Of a DNA stretch of 64,000 bases, positions 26,094 to 35,044 are shown piece after piece. This stretch comes from Burkholderia pseudomultivorans (GTDB lineage: Bacteria > Pseudomonadota > Gammaproteobacteria > Burkholderiales > Burkholderiaceae). Position numbers and translations under genes: made by a program. How positions within the stretch are numbered: the stretch's first letter is position 1; every line of letters starts with the position of its first letter. Where the stretch lies: NCBI RefSeq assembly GCF_001718415.1, contig NZ_CP013377.1, positions 2,294,001 to 2,358,000 of the forward strand, read 5' to 3'. Under the pieces are notes generated by a model. That model was not told the DNA's origin. It saw only the letters and a list, made by a program, of their open reading frames with translations, and did no database searches.

Positions 26094-27769
26094 CACGCGT
26101 CGACCTTGAAGCGCGACACGCTGGTGCGCAACTGGTTCGCGACGAGCGTCAGGTCGTCGATCGCCTGCGACGACTGCCGCAGCGACTCGGCCGTCTGCTG
26201 CGCGGCTTCGGACAGCTGCGACAGCGCCTGCGTGATCTGCTCGGCGCCGTTCGCCTGCGTCTGCATCCCTTCGTTGACCATCTGGAAGCGCGGCGCGAGC
26301 GTCTGCACCTCGGCAATGATCTGCGACAACTGTCCGCCGACCTGCTGCACGTCGAGCATCCCGCGCCGCACTTCCTCGGAGAACTTGTCCATTCCCATCA
26401 CGCCGGCCGACACGGCCGACTGGATCTCCTTGACGGTCTGCTCGATGTCGTAGGTCGCCACCGCCGTCTGGTCGGCGAGGCGGCGGATCTCGGTCGCGAC
26501 GACCGCGAAGCCGCGGCCGTATTCGCCGGCCTTCTCGGCCTCGATCGCCGCGTTCAGCGACAGCAGGTTGGTCTGGTCGGCCACCTTGGTGATGGTCGCG
26601 ACGACCTGGTTGATGTTCAGCGCCTTCTCGTTGAGGATCGCGAGCTTCGCGTTCACCGAGCCGGCCGCATCCATCACGCTGCGCATCGTCTCGCCCATCC
26701 GCGTGAGCCCGCTCTGGCTCACGCCCGCGAGCGTCGCCGACTGCTCGGCCACGCCGGCCACCTCGTTCATCGTGCGCAGCAGGTCGCGCGAGGTCGCGAA
26801 GATCTCGCGCGAGGTCGCGCCGATCTCGGTCGTGGTCGCCGCGGTCTCGTTCGCGGTCGCCTGCTGTTCGCGCGACGTCGCGGCGATCTCGGCCACCGAC
26901 GTCGTCACCTGCAGCGACGACTGCTGTGCGCGCGAGACCAGCTCGGTCAGCTCGTCGGCCATCCGGTTGAAGCCCGTCTCGAGCGTGCCGAATTCGTCGC
27001 GGCGCCGCAGGTCGAGACGGCGCGTCAGGTTGCCGGTGCGCATCACGTCGTGCACCTCGACGAGCCGCGCCATCGGCCGCGTGATCGACCGGAACAGCCC
27101 GTAGCCGAGCCCGAGCGCGGACAGCAGCACGATCGCCAGCGCAACCGCGAGCACCACCTCGGTGTCCTGCACCGAATTGCGGATCAGCTTCGCGGACTGG
27201 TCGGCGAACTTGCGGTTCTCCTGCACCAGCGTGTTCGCGTTGCGCACGACCTCGGTCCACACGGGCAGCGCCCTCGCGTAAGCGGCGACGGCCTCGTCGT
27301 GCGACGCACGGCCCTTCTGCATCGCGTCGTTCAGCAGCGGCAGGTAGCGGTCGTACGACGCGCGGAAGGTCGCGAAGCGGTTGCGATCGTCGTCGCGGAA
27401 CGTCGTCGCCTGATAGTCGGCCGTCAGCCCGTCGATGTCCTTCGTCAGCGCGGCGATCCGCGCGAAATCGCGCTGGACCGCGTCGGGCTCCGTGTCGACG
27501 AAGGTCGCCTGCTGCAGCGCCATGAAGGTTTCGTTGACGGTGCCGCGCAGCGACGCCGCGAGATAGACGCCGGGCAGCGAGTCGCGCTCGATGCTGACGG
27601 CCTCGCTGTTGATCGCGCGCAGCCGCTCGTACGACACGCCGGCGGTCACCAGCATCAGCACGAACAGCACGCCGAAGCTGAGCAGGATGCGATTGCCGAG
27701 CGTCAGCCGGACGGCGCCGATCGTCGGAGGCAGGCTTTCATTGTTCGCGCGGGGCGTCACGGTGGCCAT
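26093..27769 (-). CDS. wspA: Methyl-accepting chemoreceptor WspA
   Basis: The 558-residue receptor has a first membrane helix ([20 protein letters not shown], about residues 28-47), a periplasmic four-helix-bundle region, a second helix near residues 185-206 ([20 protein letters not shown]), a HAMP domain and a long cytoplasmic coiled coil. The tip carries [29 protein letters not shown] chemoreceptor sequence, so it can bind CheA/CheW. WspA senses surface contact or envelope stress in relatives. wspHRR lies 117 bp upstream on the same strand, and wspB follows with a 1-bp overlap. Confidence 0.95.
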   Translation of the reverse strand: MATVTPRANNESLPPTIGAVRLTLGNRILLSFGVLFVLMLVTAGVSYERLRAINSEAVSIERDSLPGVYLAASLRGTVNETFMALQQATFVDTEPDAVQRDFARIAALTKDIDGLTADYQATTFRDDDRNRFATFRASYDRYLPLLNDAMQKGRASHDEAVAAYARALPVWTEVVRNANTLVQENRKFADQSAKLIRNSVQDTEVVLAVALAIVLLSALGLGYGLFRSITRPMARLVEVHDVMRTGNLTRRLDLRRRDEFGTLETGFNRMADELTELVSRAQQSSLQVTTSVAEIAATSREQQATANETAATTTEIGATSREIFATSRDLLRTMNEVAGVAEQSATLAGVSQSGLTRMGETMRSVMDAAGSVNAKLAILNEKALNINQVVATITKVADQTNLLSLNAAIEAEKAGEYGRGFAVVATEIRRLADQTAVATYDIEQTVKEIQSAVSAGVMGMDKFSEEVRRGMLDVQQVGGQLSQIIAEVQTLAPRFQMVNEGMQTQANGAEQITQALSQLSEAAQQTAESLRQSSQAIDDLTLVANQLRTSVSRFKVDA

Positions 27770-27886
27770 GTTCGTTATGGACTTTCTAGTGTCTTGCGTT
27801 GAAAAAATCCGCGCCCGCGTACGCGCCGGAGGGCGCGCCGCGAACGCATCGGGATCGGCGCGGCGCCGGCAGGCCGCCCCGGAAAA

Positions 27887-29020
27887 TCACCGTTCCGCCT
27901 GTGCCGGCAGCCGGAGCGCGACCATGAAGCCGCGCGCGGAATTGCGCATCAGGATCTGGCCGCGATGCCGCGCCGCGGTCGCGCGCACGAATGCGAGCCC
28001 GAGCCCGAAACCGCTGCGCGCCGCGCCATGCGCGGATTCGAGCCGCACGAACGACTCGGTCGCGGCCGTGCGTTGCTCGGGCGCGATGCCGGGGCCGGCA
28101 TCCTCGACGCCGATCAGCCACGCGCCGTCCTCTTCGCTCAGCGTGCAGTGCACGTCCGCGCCGCTCGGGCCGTATTTCAGCCCGTTGTCGATCAGGTTCG
28201 CGACCGCGCGCGTCAGCATCATGCGGTCGCCCATCGTCACGCATTCTGCGTCGGGCACGTGCGCGACGACGCGGCTGCCGAACCCGGCGGCCTTCTCCCA
28301 CAGCTGGTCGACGGCGTCGAGCACGATCTCGTTGAGACTCACGACCTCGTGCGCGCGGCGCTCGGACTGCGCGCGGGTCAGGTGGATGAAGCCGTCGGCG
28401 AGCGCGAGCGCGCGCCGCGCATGGCCCGCGATCCGCTCCATGATCGCCGGCATGTCGCCGTGCTCGGCCCGGTAGACATCGAGCAGCGCCAGAATCGACG
28501 TCTGCGGCGAGCGCATGTCGTGCGACAGGAAGTCGAGCGCCTCGTCGCGCTGCCGCGACATCAGATACGAATTCGAGTGATAGCGGATGCGCGCGGCCAG
28601 TTCCATCGCGTCGGGCAGCTTGACGAGATAGTCGTTCGCGCCGGCGATGAACGCTTCGCGCTTGACGATCGGCTCTTCCTTCGCCGACAGCACGATGATC
28701 GGCACACGTGCGGTTTCGGCGTCCGCGCGCCACGCGCGCACGAGATCGAGGCCGTCGATGTCGGGCATCACGAGATCCTGCAGGATCACCGTCGGCTTCA
28801 CGTCGCGTGCGACCGCCATCGCACGGTGCGCATCGGTGCACACGTGCAGGTCGATGTCGTGTTCGCTGCGCAGCGCACGCCGGATCACCTCGCCGACGAA
28901 CGGCTGATCGTCGACGAGCAGGACCGATAGCCCCGACTCCAGACAATCCGAGGCATTTTCACCGATCGATTCTTTCATAAATACAGTTTCAAACGCCCAA
29001 TCTCCAATCGATTCTTTCAT
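27887..29020 (-). CDS. Hybrid response regulator/histidine kinase WspHRR
   Basis: The 377-residue protein has an N-terminal receiver domain (VLLVDDQPFVGEVIRRAL; phospho-Asp in VILQDLVMPDIDG; Lys in VLSAKEE) and a C-terminal kinase with DFLSHDMRSPQTSIL (phospho-His), N-box NLIDNGLKYG and G-boxes VEDAGPGIAP and GFGLGLAFV. It lacks a GGDEF domain. In Burkholderia this gene is described as replacing WspR. It heads the operon. The start is uncertain: MKESIG is repeated at residues 1-6 and 15-20, giving alternatives at 29020 and 28978, neither with a good ribosome site. Confidence 0.88.
   Translation of the reverse strand: MKESIGDWAFETVFMKESIGENASDCLESGLSVLLVDDQPFVGEVIRRALRSEHDIDLHVCTDAHRAMAVARDVKPTVILQDLVMPDIDGLDLVRAWRADAETARVPIIVLSAKEEPIVKREAFIAGANDYLVKLPDAMELAARIRYHSNSYLMSRQRDEALDFLSHDMRSPQTSILALLDVYRAEHGDMPAIMERIAGHARRALALADGFIHLTRAQSERRAHEVVSLNEIVLDAVDQLWEKAAGFGSRVVAHVPDAECVTMGDRMMLTRAVANLIDNGLKYGPSGADVHCTLSEEDGAWLIGVEDAGPGIAPEQRTAATESFVRLESAHGAARSGFGLGLAFVRATAARHRGQILMRNSARGFMVALRLPAQAER
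28965..29020 (-). repeat. 14-bp direct repeat at the wspHRR start
   Basis: ATCGATTCTTTCAT occurs at 28965-28978 and again at 29007-29020, 42 bp apart and in frame, so both copies encode MKESID-type starts on the minus strand. It looks like a small in-frame duplication that created a second start codon. Confidence 0.75.
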
Positions 29021-29413
29021 AGGAGTTGTTTATCCGACTTGTACGCCATCTTATTTTGGCGGTTGAGAGGTCCGCCTGTTTTTGCCGATCTGGCCCATCA
29101 GCGTTGCCTCGCGGGGCTCCGAGCGCCGTTTTTCCCCGTCGGCGATCGCATTACCTCCGCACGCTTTCTCTCAATAAAGATAACCGGCTGATTCTAAATG
29201 AAATTAGAACACAGCATCTATCTCCTTCCGGTTTAGTTTTGCCAAATATGCGGAAACAGCCGGAATCAGATAAATCTGATCATTTCCGGAATCGGGGGGC
29301 GGGAGCGCCCGGCGGCCGGGAACGACGCAGGCCGCGACGCACGGCGTGCAAACGCGCACGCCGCAGCGTGCGCGTCGCACGGCCGTTTCGGGGCTGGATC
29401 CGGCCGCGGCGGC
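29021..29413. other. AT-rich upstream region of the wsp operon
   Basis: No gene is convincing. This is among the most AT-rich DNA in the window (mainly 29150-29280). It should contain the wspHRR promoter on the minus strand and the 3' end of the antiporter transcript. A dyad lies at 29260-29289. I cannot place -35/-10 boxes with confidence. Confidence 0.55.
29260..29289. promoter_or_regulatory. Extended palindrome upstream of wsp
   Basis: ATCAGAT (29265-29271), AA, ATCTGAT (29274-29280) is a perfect dyad, flanked by CCGGAA (29260-29265) and TTCCGG (29284-29289). No U-tract follows on either strand. It lies about 240 bp upstream of wspHRR and 125 bp past the antiporter stop, so it may be an operator or a transcript-end hairpin. 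Confidence 0.5.
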
Positions 29414-30997
29414 CTAGCCGCGGGCGTGCTGCGCGGACACTTCCTGCAGGTCGAGATCGCGTTCGAGCGCGTGCAGCATCTCGTCGTGGATGCGGTTCGA
29501 ACGGTGCAGGCGCAACAGTTCCGCGCGCCCGGCGCGGATCGCGGCCAGCACCACGTCGTAGTGCGCGGCGCGCACCTCCGCCGGATACTCGGGCTCGTTC
29601 TTCGCCCGCTCGGTCAGTTGCGCGCGGTAGGTGTACTGCTCGAGCAGGCGCGGATGAATCACGACCCCGTTCTCGTCGCGCACCAGCGGCTGGATCGCCG
29701 CGAGCTGCGCCGCTTCGATGTAGGCCCAGGTCTGCGGCTCGGTCAGGTGATGGGTGGCGCGCTGTTCCCGGGGCGGCAGGCGCAGCATCCGGATCAGCGG
29801 CCCGATGGTCGTGCCCTGCAGCAGCACCGTGACGAGGATCACCGCGAACGCGGCGACCAGGATCAGGTCGCGGCCCGGCATCGCGTCGGGCAGCGACAGC
29901 GCGATCGCGAGCGTCACGACGCCGCGCATGCCGGCCCAGCTCATGATCGTCGCGGCCTTCCAGTCGGGCGCGTCGACGCGCCGCGCAAGCCCGCGCACCG
30001 GCCATTTCAGCGCCTCGACCGCATAGATCCAGACGAAGCGCGACAGGATCACCGCCGCCAGCACCGCGCCCACCGGCGGCAGCATCGTCGCGAGCACCTG
30101 CTCGAACCCGCCGAGGCGCTGCATCGCGCCGCGCAGCGACAGCCCGATCAGCACGAACACCAGCGCCTCGAGCAGGAACACGATCACCTGCCAGAACGCG
30201 GTGCCGCGCGTGCGCACGGCGGCCGAGAACACCTCGTGCTGGTGCCAGCCGACGATCATGCCGGCCGTCACGGTCGCGATCACGCCCGACACCTCGGCCA
30301 TTTCGCCGGCGATATACGCGATCCAGCCGGCGAGCACCGCGACGGTGATCACCAGGTAGTCGTCGTCGAGCAGCTTGAGGAACCATACGATCAGCCGGCC
30401 GACCACGAAGCCGACCACCACGCCGCCGAGCCCGAGCTCCAGGAAGCCGACCACCGCATGGCCGGCGCTGAAGACGCCCGTCATCGCGGCCGCGATCGCG
30501 ATACGGAACAGCACGAGGCCCGCCGCATCGTTCAGCAGGCTCTCGCCTTCGAGCAGCACCATCAGCCGGCGCGGCAGCGCGACGCGTTCGAGCACGGCCT
30601 TCGCCGCCACCGCGTCGGGCGGCGACACGATCGCGCCGAGCGCGAAGCACGCGGCCCACGGCAGCGACGGCACGGCCCAGTGCACCGCGAGACCGACCGC
30701 CAGCGTCGTGAACGCGACCGCGCCGATCGCGAGCAGCAGGATCCCGCCGACGTTGCGCTTGAACTCCTCCCACACGGAGAAATACGCGCCGTCCATCAGC
30801 AGCGGCGGCAGGAACACGACGAGCACCAGGTCGGGATCGAGGTTGACGGGCGGCAGGCCGGGAATGAATGCGATGCCGATGCCGCCGACCAGCAGCGCGG
30901 CGGCGGGCGGCAGGCGCAGCCGCTTGGCGATGCATTCGAGCGCGACGATCGCCAGGAATGACAACAAAACCAGCTTGAATGCCGAGACGTTGGACAT
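29414..30997 (-). CDS. CPA1-family Na+/H+ antiporter
   Basis: The 527-residue inner-membrane protein has about twelve hydrophobic helices, with family blocks VFLPPLLMDGAYF, AIVSPPDAVAAKAVL (ion site), LEGESLLNDAAGLVLF (conserved NDA) and SWAGMRGVVTLAIALSLP. A cytoplasmic tail of about 120 charged residues follows TM12 (from LRLPPREQR). Such NhaP/YjcE-type proteins exchange cytoplasmic Na+ (or K+) for H+. The gene appears monocistronic; it is separated from the ALDH gene by 201 bp and a terminator. Confidence 0.93.
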   Translation of the reverse strand: MSNVSAFKLVLLSFLAIVALECIAKRLRLPPAAALLVGGIGIAFIPGLPPVNLDPDLVLVVFLPPLLMDGAYFSVWEEFKRNVGGILLLAIGAVAFTTLAVGLAVHWAVPSLPWAACFALGAIVSPPDAVAAKAVLERVALPRRLMVLLEGESLLNDAAGLVLFRIAIAAAMTGVFSAGHAVVGFLELGLGGVVVGFVVGRLIVWFLKLLDDDYLVITVAVLAGWIAYIAGEMAEVSGVIATVTAGMIVGWHQHEVFSAAVRTRGTAFWQVIVFLLEALVFVLIGLSLRGAMQRLGGFEQVLATMLPPVGAVLAAVILSRFVWIYAVEALKWPVRGLARRVDAPDWKAATIMSWAGMRGVVTLAIALSLPDAMPGRDLILVAAFAVILVTVLLQGTTIGPLIRMLRLPPREQRATHHLTEPQTWAYIEAAQLAAIQPLVRDENGVVIHPRLLEQYTYRAQLTERAKNEPEYPAEVRAAHYDVVLAAIRAGRAELLRLHRSNRIHDEMLHALERDLDLQEVSAQHARG

Positions 30998-31148
30998 GAA
31001 ACGACCTTGTGACGAATGAATGCGCGGCCCGCCCGGGGCGTATCCCGGCCGGCGTTTCGCGCGATTACATCACGAGGCCGTGCATGCAGTCGAGATCGTC
31101 AGGGCTGCTGCACGCGGCGGCGGGCGCCAGGCCGGCGCGCCCGGCATG

Positions 31149-31179
31149 AAAAACGGCACGCGGCCAGCCCGCGTGCCGT
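31149..31179 (-). terminator. Rho-independent terminator (minus strand)
   Basis: ACGGCACGCGG (31153-31163) and CCGCGTGCCGT (31169-31179) form a perfect 11-bp stem with a 5-nt loop. AAAAA at 31149-31153 provides a U-tract on the minus strand. It ends the ALDH/acetolactate synthase-like operon. Confidence 0.87.
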
Positions 31180-31198
31180 CGTGTTGCCGCGCCGCGCG

Positions 31199-32632
31199 TC
31201 ACCGGCGCCGCACGACCATCAGGCGCGGTTCGGTCATGTCCTCGATCGCGTAGCGGATCCCTTCGCGGCCGAGCCCCGAGTCCTTCACGCCGCCGTACGG
31301 CATGTTGTCGACGCGGAACGACGGCACGTCGTTGATCACCACGCCGCCGACTTCCAGCTCGTCCCACGCGCGCTGCGCGTGCGCGAGCGAATCGGTAAAC
31401 ACGCCGGCCTGCAGCCCGAAGTCGCTGTCGTTTACGCGCGCGAGCGCATCGTCGAACCGGTCGAACTTCTCGAGGATCGCGACCGGGCCGAACGCCTCCT
31501 TCCGGTAAAGATCCTGCTCGCGGCCGACGTTCTCGAGCAGCGTCGCCTCGAACATCGCGCCGTCGACCTTGCCGCCCGCGACGATCTTCGCGCCCGCCGC
31601 GACGGCCGCGTCCATCCAGCCCGACAGCCGGCGCGATTCGGATTCGGAGATCATCGGGCCGACGAAGGTCGACGGGTCCTTCGGGTCGCCCATCTTCAGC
31701 GCACGCGTCTTCGCGGCCAGCTTGTCGCGCAGCGCGTCGTAGAGATCGGCATGCACGAGGATCCGCTGCACGCCGATGCAGCTCTGGCCCGACTGGTAGA
31801 ACGCGCCGAACGCGAGACGCTCGACCACGTAGTCGAGCTGCTCGCGCTGGTCCGCGTCCACGATCGCCGCGGCGTTGCCGCCGAGCTCCAGCACGACTTT
31901 CTTCTTGCCGGCCTTCTCCTTCAGCGCCCAGCCGACGGCCGGCGACCCGGTAAACGACAGCAGCCTGAAACGCTCGTCGGTCGTAAACAGGTCCGCGCCG
32001 TCGCGATGCGCGGGCAGCACCGAGAACGCACCCTTCGGCAGGTCGGTTTCGGCCAGCACTTCGCCGATGATCAGCGCGCCGATCGGCGTGCGGCTCGCGG
32101 GCTTCAGCACGAACGGGCAGCCGGCCGCGAGCGCCGGCGCGACCTTGTGCGCGGCGAGGTTCAGCGGGAAGTTGAACGGCGAGATGAACGAGCACGGCCC
32201 GATGGGCACGCGGCGCGTATAGCCGGTATAGCCCTGCGCGCGCGCCGAGATCTCGAGGTTGATCACTTCGCCGTCGATGCGCACCGACTCCTCGGCGGCG
32301 ACGCGGAACGTATCGATCAGCCGCGTCACCTCGCCCTTCGAGTCGTTGATCGGCTTGCCGGCCTCGATGCACAGCGCTTCGGCGAGTTCGTCGAAGCGCT
32401 CGCGAAAACGCGCGACGCAGTGGTCGAGCACGGCCTGCCGCCTGAACGCGGGCAGCTCGCGCATCGGCTTCGCGGCCTCGACCGCCGCGCCGATCGCCGC
32501 ATCGATCGCCTTCGCGTCGGCCAGCGCGACGCGCGTCGCGACCTTGCCGCTGTACTTGTCGGTGACTTCGAGATCGGTATTCGCGTAGACGGCCTCGTTG
32601 GCCAGGTAGTACGGATAGGTTTCCTTCAGCAT
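31199..32632 (-). CDS. NAD(P)-dependent aldehyde dehydrogenase
   Basis: The 477-residue enzyme carries the ALDH motifs FISPFNFPLNL, FVLKPASRTP (NAD site), FTGSPAVGW, the catalytic Glu in LELGGNAAA (about residue 255) and the catalytic Cys in GQSCIGVQRI (about residue 289). It oxidises an aldehyde to an acid, or to an acyl-CoA in some relatives. It lies 28 bp downstream of the ThDP enzyme gene in the same operon, so the pair may act in one pathway. The aldehyde cannot be named from sequence. Confidence 0.92.
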   Translation of the reverse strand: MLKETYPYYLANEAVYANTDLEVTDKYSGKVATRVALADAKAIDAAIGAAVEAAKPMRELPAFRRQAVLDHCVARFRERFDELAEALCIEAGKPINDSKGEVTRLIDTFRVAAEESVRIDGEVINLEISARAQGYTGYTRRVPIGPCSFISPFNFPLNLAAHKVAPALAAGCPFVLKPASRTPIGALIIGEVLAETDLPKGAFSVLPAHRDGADLFTTDERFRLLSFTGSPAVGWALKEKAGKKKVVLELGGNAAAIVDADQREQLDYVVERLAFGAFYQSGQSCIGVQRILVHADLYDALRDKLAAKTRALKMGDPKDPSTFVGPMISESESRRLSGWMDAAVAAGAKIVAGGKVDGAMFEATLLENVGREQDLYRKEAFGPVAILEKFDRFDDALARVNDSDFGLQAGVFTDSLAHAQRAWDELEVGGVVINDVPSFRVDNMPYGGVKDSGLGREGIRYAIEDMTEPRLMVVRRR

Positions 32633-32660
32633 GGAATGGCTCCTTCCGGTGAACGGGGGT

Positions 32661-34301
32661 TCAGAGCTGCGCCGACAGCCGCTTGATCTCGCGGTTCAGC
32701 ACGCGCTCGTTGTCCGAATAGTCGACCGGCACGTCGATCACGTGCACGCCCGGCGACGCGAAGCATTCGCGCAGCAGCGGCTCGAGCGCATCGGCCGATT
32801 CGACGCGATGGCCGTGCGCGCCGTAGCTTTGCGCGTACGACACGAAATCGGGGTTCTGCAGCGTCATCGCGAAATCGGGGAAGTTCATGTTTTCCTGCTT
32901 CCAGCGGATCATCCCGAACGCATCGTCGCGCAGGATCATCACGACGATGTCGAGCTTCAGCCGCACGGCCGTTTCGAGCTCCTGCGAATTCATCATGAAG
33001 CCGCCGTCGCCGCACACCGCGATCACCTTGCGCTGCGGATGCACGATCTTCGTCGCGATCGCCGACGGCAGGCCAGCGCCCATCGACGCGAGCGCGTTGT
33101 CGAGCAGCAGCGAGTTCGGTTCGTGCGCGCGCCAGTAGCGTGCGAACCAGATCTTGTACATGCCGTTGTCGAGGCAGACGATCCCGTCGACGGGCAGCGC
33201 GTTGTACAGGTCGTTGACGATGCGCACCGGGTACATCGGGAAGCGCGGGTCGTGCTGCCCCTTCTGCAGGTGCGCGTCGAAATGCTCCTTGATCATCGCG
33301 AAGCGCGTGAAATCCCAGTGCGGCTGCGGCGCGATCGCCTCCTTCATCTGCCAGACCGCGTTCGCGATGTCGCCGACCACCTCGATCTGCGGGAAATAGA
33401 CGGGATCGACCTGCGCGCCGAGGAAGTTCACGTGGATCACGGTCTTGTCGTCCGCGCGCATGAAGAACGGCGGCTTCTCGATCACGTCGTGGCCGACGTT
33501 GATGATGCAGTCCGCATGCTCGATCGCGCGGTGCACGAAGTCGCCGTCGGACAGCGTCGCGTTGCCGAGCCACAGCGGGTGCGTCTCGTCGATCACGCCC
33601 TTGCCCATCTGCGTCGTGAAGAACGGGATGCCCGTCTTGTCGACGAATTCGAGCAGCATCTTGCAGGTCGTCTTGCGGTTGCCGCCCGCGCCGATCATCA
33701 GCAGCGGATGACGTGCGGCCTGGATCGCGTCGACCGCGTGCGCGACCGCCTTCTCCTCGGCGATCGGCCGCCGGCTGAAGCTGCGCGGGATCGGCTTGCC
33801 GTCGCCTTCCTCGTGCGCGATGTCCTCGGGCAGCTCGAGGTGCGCGGCGCCCGGACGCTCCTCCTCGGCGCGGCGGAACGCTTCGCGCACCGCCGACGGG
33901 ATGTTGCCGATCGACACGATCTGCCGCGTGAACTTGGTGAGCGGCTGCATCATGTCGACGACGTCGACGATCTGGAAGTGGCCCTGCTTGCTGGACTTGA
34001 TCGGCTTCTGGCCCGTGATCATCAGCATCGGCATCCCGCCGAGCTGCGCATAGGCGGCGGCCGTCACGAAGTTGGTCGCGCCCGGCCCGAGCGTCGACAG
34101 GCACACGCCGGTGCGGCCCGTCAGGCGGCCGTAGGTGGCGGCCATGAAGCCGGCCGCCTGCTCGTGCCGGGTCAGCACGAGCTTGATCTTCGATCGCCGC
34201 AGCGATTCGAGCAGATCGAGGTTTTCCTCGCCGGGAATGCCGAACACGTACTCGACGCCTTCGGCTTCCAGCGCCTTCACGAACAGATCCGATGCTTTCA
34301 T
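32661..34301 (-). CDS. Acetolactate synthase-like ThDP enzyme, large subunit type
   Basis: The 546-residue protein has three ThDP-enzyme domains: an N-terminal catalytic Glu in RHEQAAGFMAATYGRLTG (about residues 44-61) with GPGATN, a central domain, and a C-terminal ThDP-binding GDGGFMMNSQELETA (about residues 430-444). It looks like catabolic or orphan acetolactate synthase; no regulatory small subunit (ilvN) is adjacent. Pairing with an aldehyde dehydrogenase is more typical of a decarboxylase or carboligase in a catabolic route. Its promoter should be in 34302-34696. Confidence 0.87.
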   Translation of the reverse strand: MKASDLFVKALEAEGVEYVFGIPGEENLDLLESLRRSKIKLVLTRHEQAAGFMAATYGRLTGRTGVCLSTLGPGATNFVTAAAYAQLGGMPMLMITGQKPIKSSKQGHFQIVDVVDMMQPLTKFTRQIVSIGNIPSAVREAFRRAEEERPGAAHLELPEDIAHEEGDGKPIPRSFSRRPIAEEKAVAHAVDAIQAARHPLLMIGAGGNRKTTCKMLLEFVDKTGIPFFTTQMGKGVIDETHPLWLGNATLSDGDFVHRAIEHADCIINVGHDVIEKPPFFMRADDKTVIHVNFLGAQVDPVYFPQIEVVGDIANAVWQMKEAIAPQPHWDFTRFAMIKEHFDAHLQKGQHDPRFPMYPVRIVNDLYNALPVDGIVCLDNGMYKIWFARYWRAHEPNSLLLDNALASMGAGLPSAIATKIVHPQRKVIAVCGDGGFMMNSQELETAVRLKLDIVVMILRDDAFGMIRWKQENMNFPDFAMTLQNPDFVSYAQSYGAHGHRVESADALEPLLRECFASPGVHVIDVPVDYSDNERVLNREIKRLSAQL

Positions 34302-34696
34302 GGGGACTCTCGGTTGATGCCGCCTGCCCGGCCTACGGACGCGCGACGTTCAGGACGCGCGCCGGCCTACGGCGCGCGGACGCTTACCTGCTGGACTGAG
34401 ACCACGGGCACTGCCCGCCGCGCGCTGCGCGACGGCGCCTCCGGCTCCCGGAGGACGAACGGATCCGCCGGCGCGCGAGCTGCGCGCGCCGGCGGCAAGG
34501 ACGCTTTCGATTGTAGACGCTATCGCGAAATGGCGACTTCGGCGGCACCCGCGCCGCGCCCGTCGCAGGGTCGTCCGGATGGCCGGGAACGCCCGCGCGG
34601 CGGCAACATGGCCCTATAGTCGGAGCGCCTGCCTGCGTCGCGCCAGCTGCACGGCCGCGACATCGAGGCGCGCACTTCGAATGGAATCTGTGAACC
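34302..34696. other. Divergent intergenic region
   Basis: No gene is seen. The region separates the ThDP enzyme gene (minus) from the toxin gene (plus). It contains a perfect 12-bp hairpin (34463-34493), two copies of CCGGCCTACGG (34328-34338 and 34362-34372) and, at its right end, a palindrome that overlaps the toxin start. Confidence 0.55.
34463..34493. repeat. Perfect 12-bp inverted repeat
   Basis: CCGCCGGCGCGC (34463-34474) pairs perfectly with GCGCGCCGGCGG (34482-34493) across a 7-nt loop. It has no U-tract on either strand and lies about 160 bp upstream of the ThDP enzyme start, within its possible leader. Confidence 0.6.
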
Positions 34697-34706
34697 ATGG
34701 TTTACA
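34689..34706. promoter_or_regulatory. Palindromic operator over the toxin start codon
   Basis: TGTGAACCATGGTTTACA is an 18-bp near-perfect palindrome (16 of 18 positions symmetric). The toxin ATG (34697-34699) lies at its centre. This fits autoregulation by the toxin-antitoxin complex, which is usual for type II modules. Confidence 0.65.
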
Positions 34707-35041
34707 TACCGACGACAACACGCTACACTCCGCCCATCTACAGCATTCGCACCACCGACGTGTTCGACGCGTGGTTCGACGCGCTGCAGGACCGCGTCGC
34801 GAAACGCCGCATTCAGGCGCGCATCGACCGGCTGTCGATGGGCAATCCGGGCGACTGGAAATCCGCCGGCGCGCCGATCGTCGAAATGCGGATCGACCAC
34901 GGCCCCGGCTACCGCGTCTACTACACGCGGCGGGAGTCGATCTGGGTGATCCTGCTTTGCGGCGGCGACAAGTCGACGCAACGGGCGGACATCCGCGCCG
35001 CGCACGCGATGCTCGCGCATCTCGATTTCGATACGGAGTGA
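34697..35041 (+). CDS. RelE/HigB-like toxin
   Basis: The 114-residue basic protein has the RelE/ParE-superfamily addiction-module killer pattern: FDAWFDALQDRVAKRRIQARIDRL, then KSAGAPIVEMRIDHGPGYRVYYTRR and VILLCGGDKSTQ. Such proteins are usually ribosome-dependent mRNA endonucleases. The toxin gene comes first and the antitoxin follows after 3 bp, the order seen in HigBA-type modules. A palindrome covers the start. No experiment or search was run; the assignment is by pattern. Confidence 0.88.
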   Translation: MVYIPTTTRYTPPIYSIRTTDVFDAWFDALQDRVAKRRIQARIDRLSMGNPGDWKSAGAPIVEMRIDHGPGYRVYYTRRESIWVILLCGGDKSTQRADIRAAHAMLAHLDFDTE

Positions 35042-35044
35042 GCG

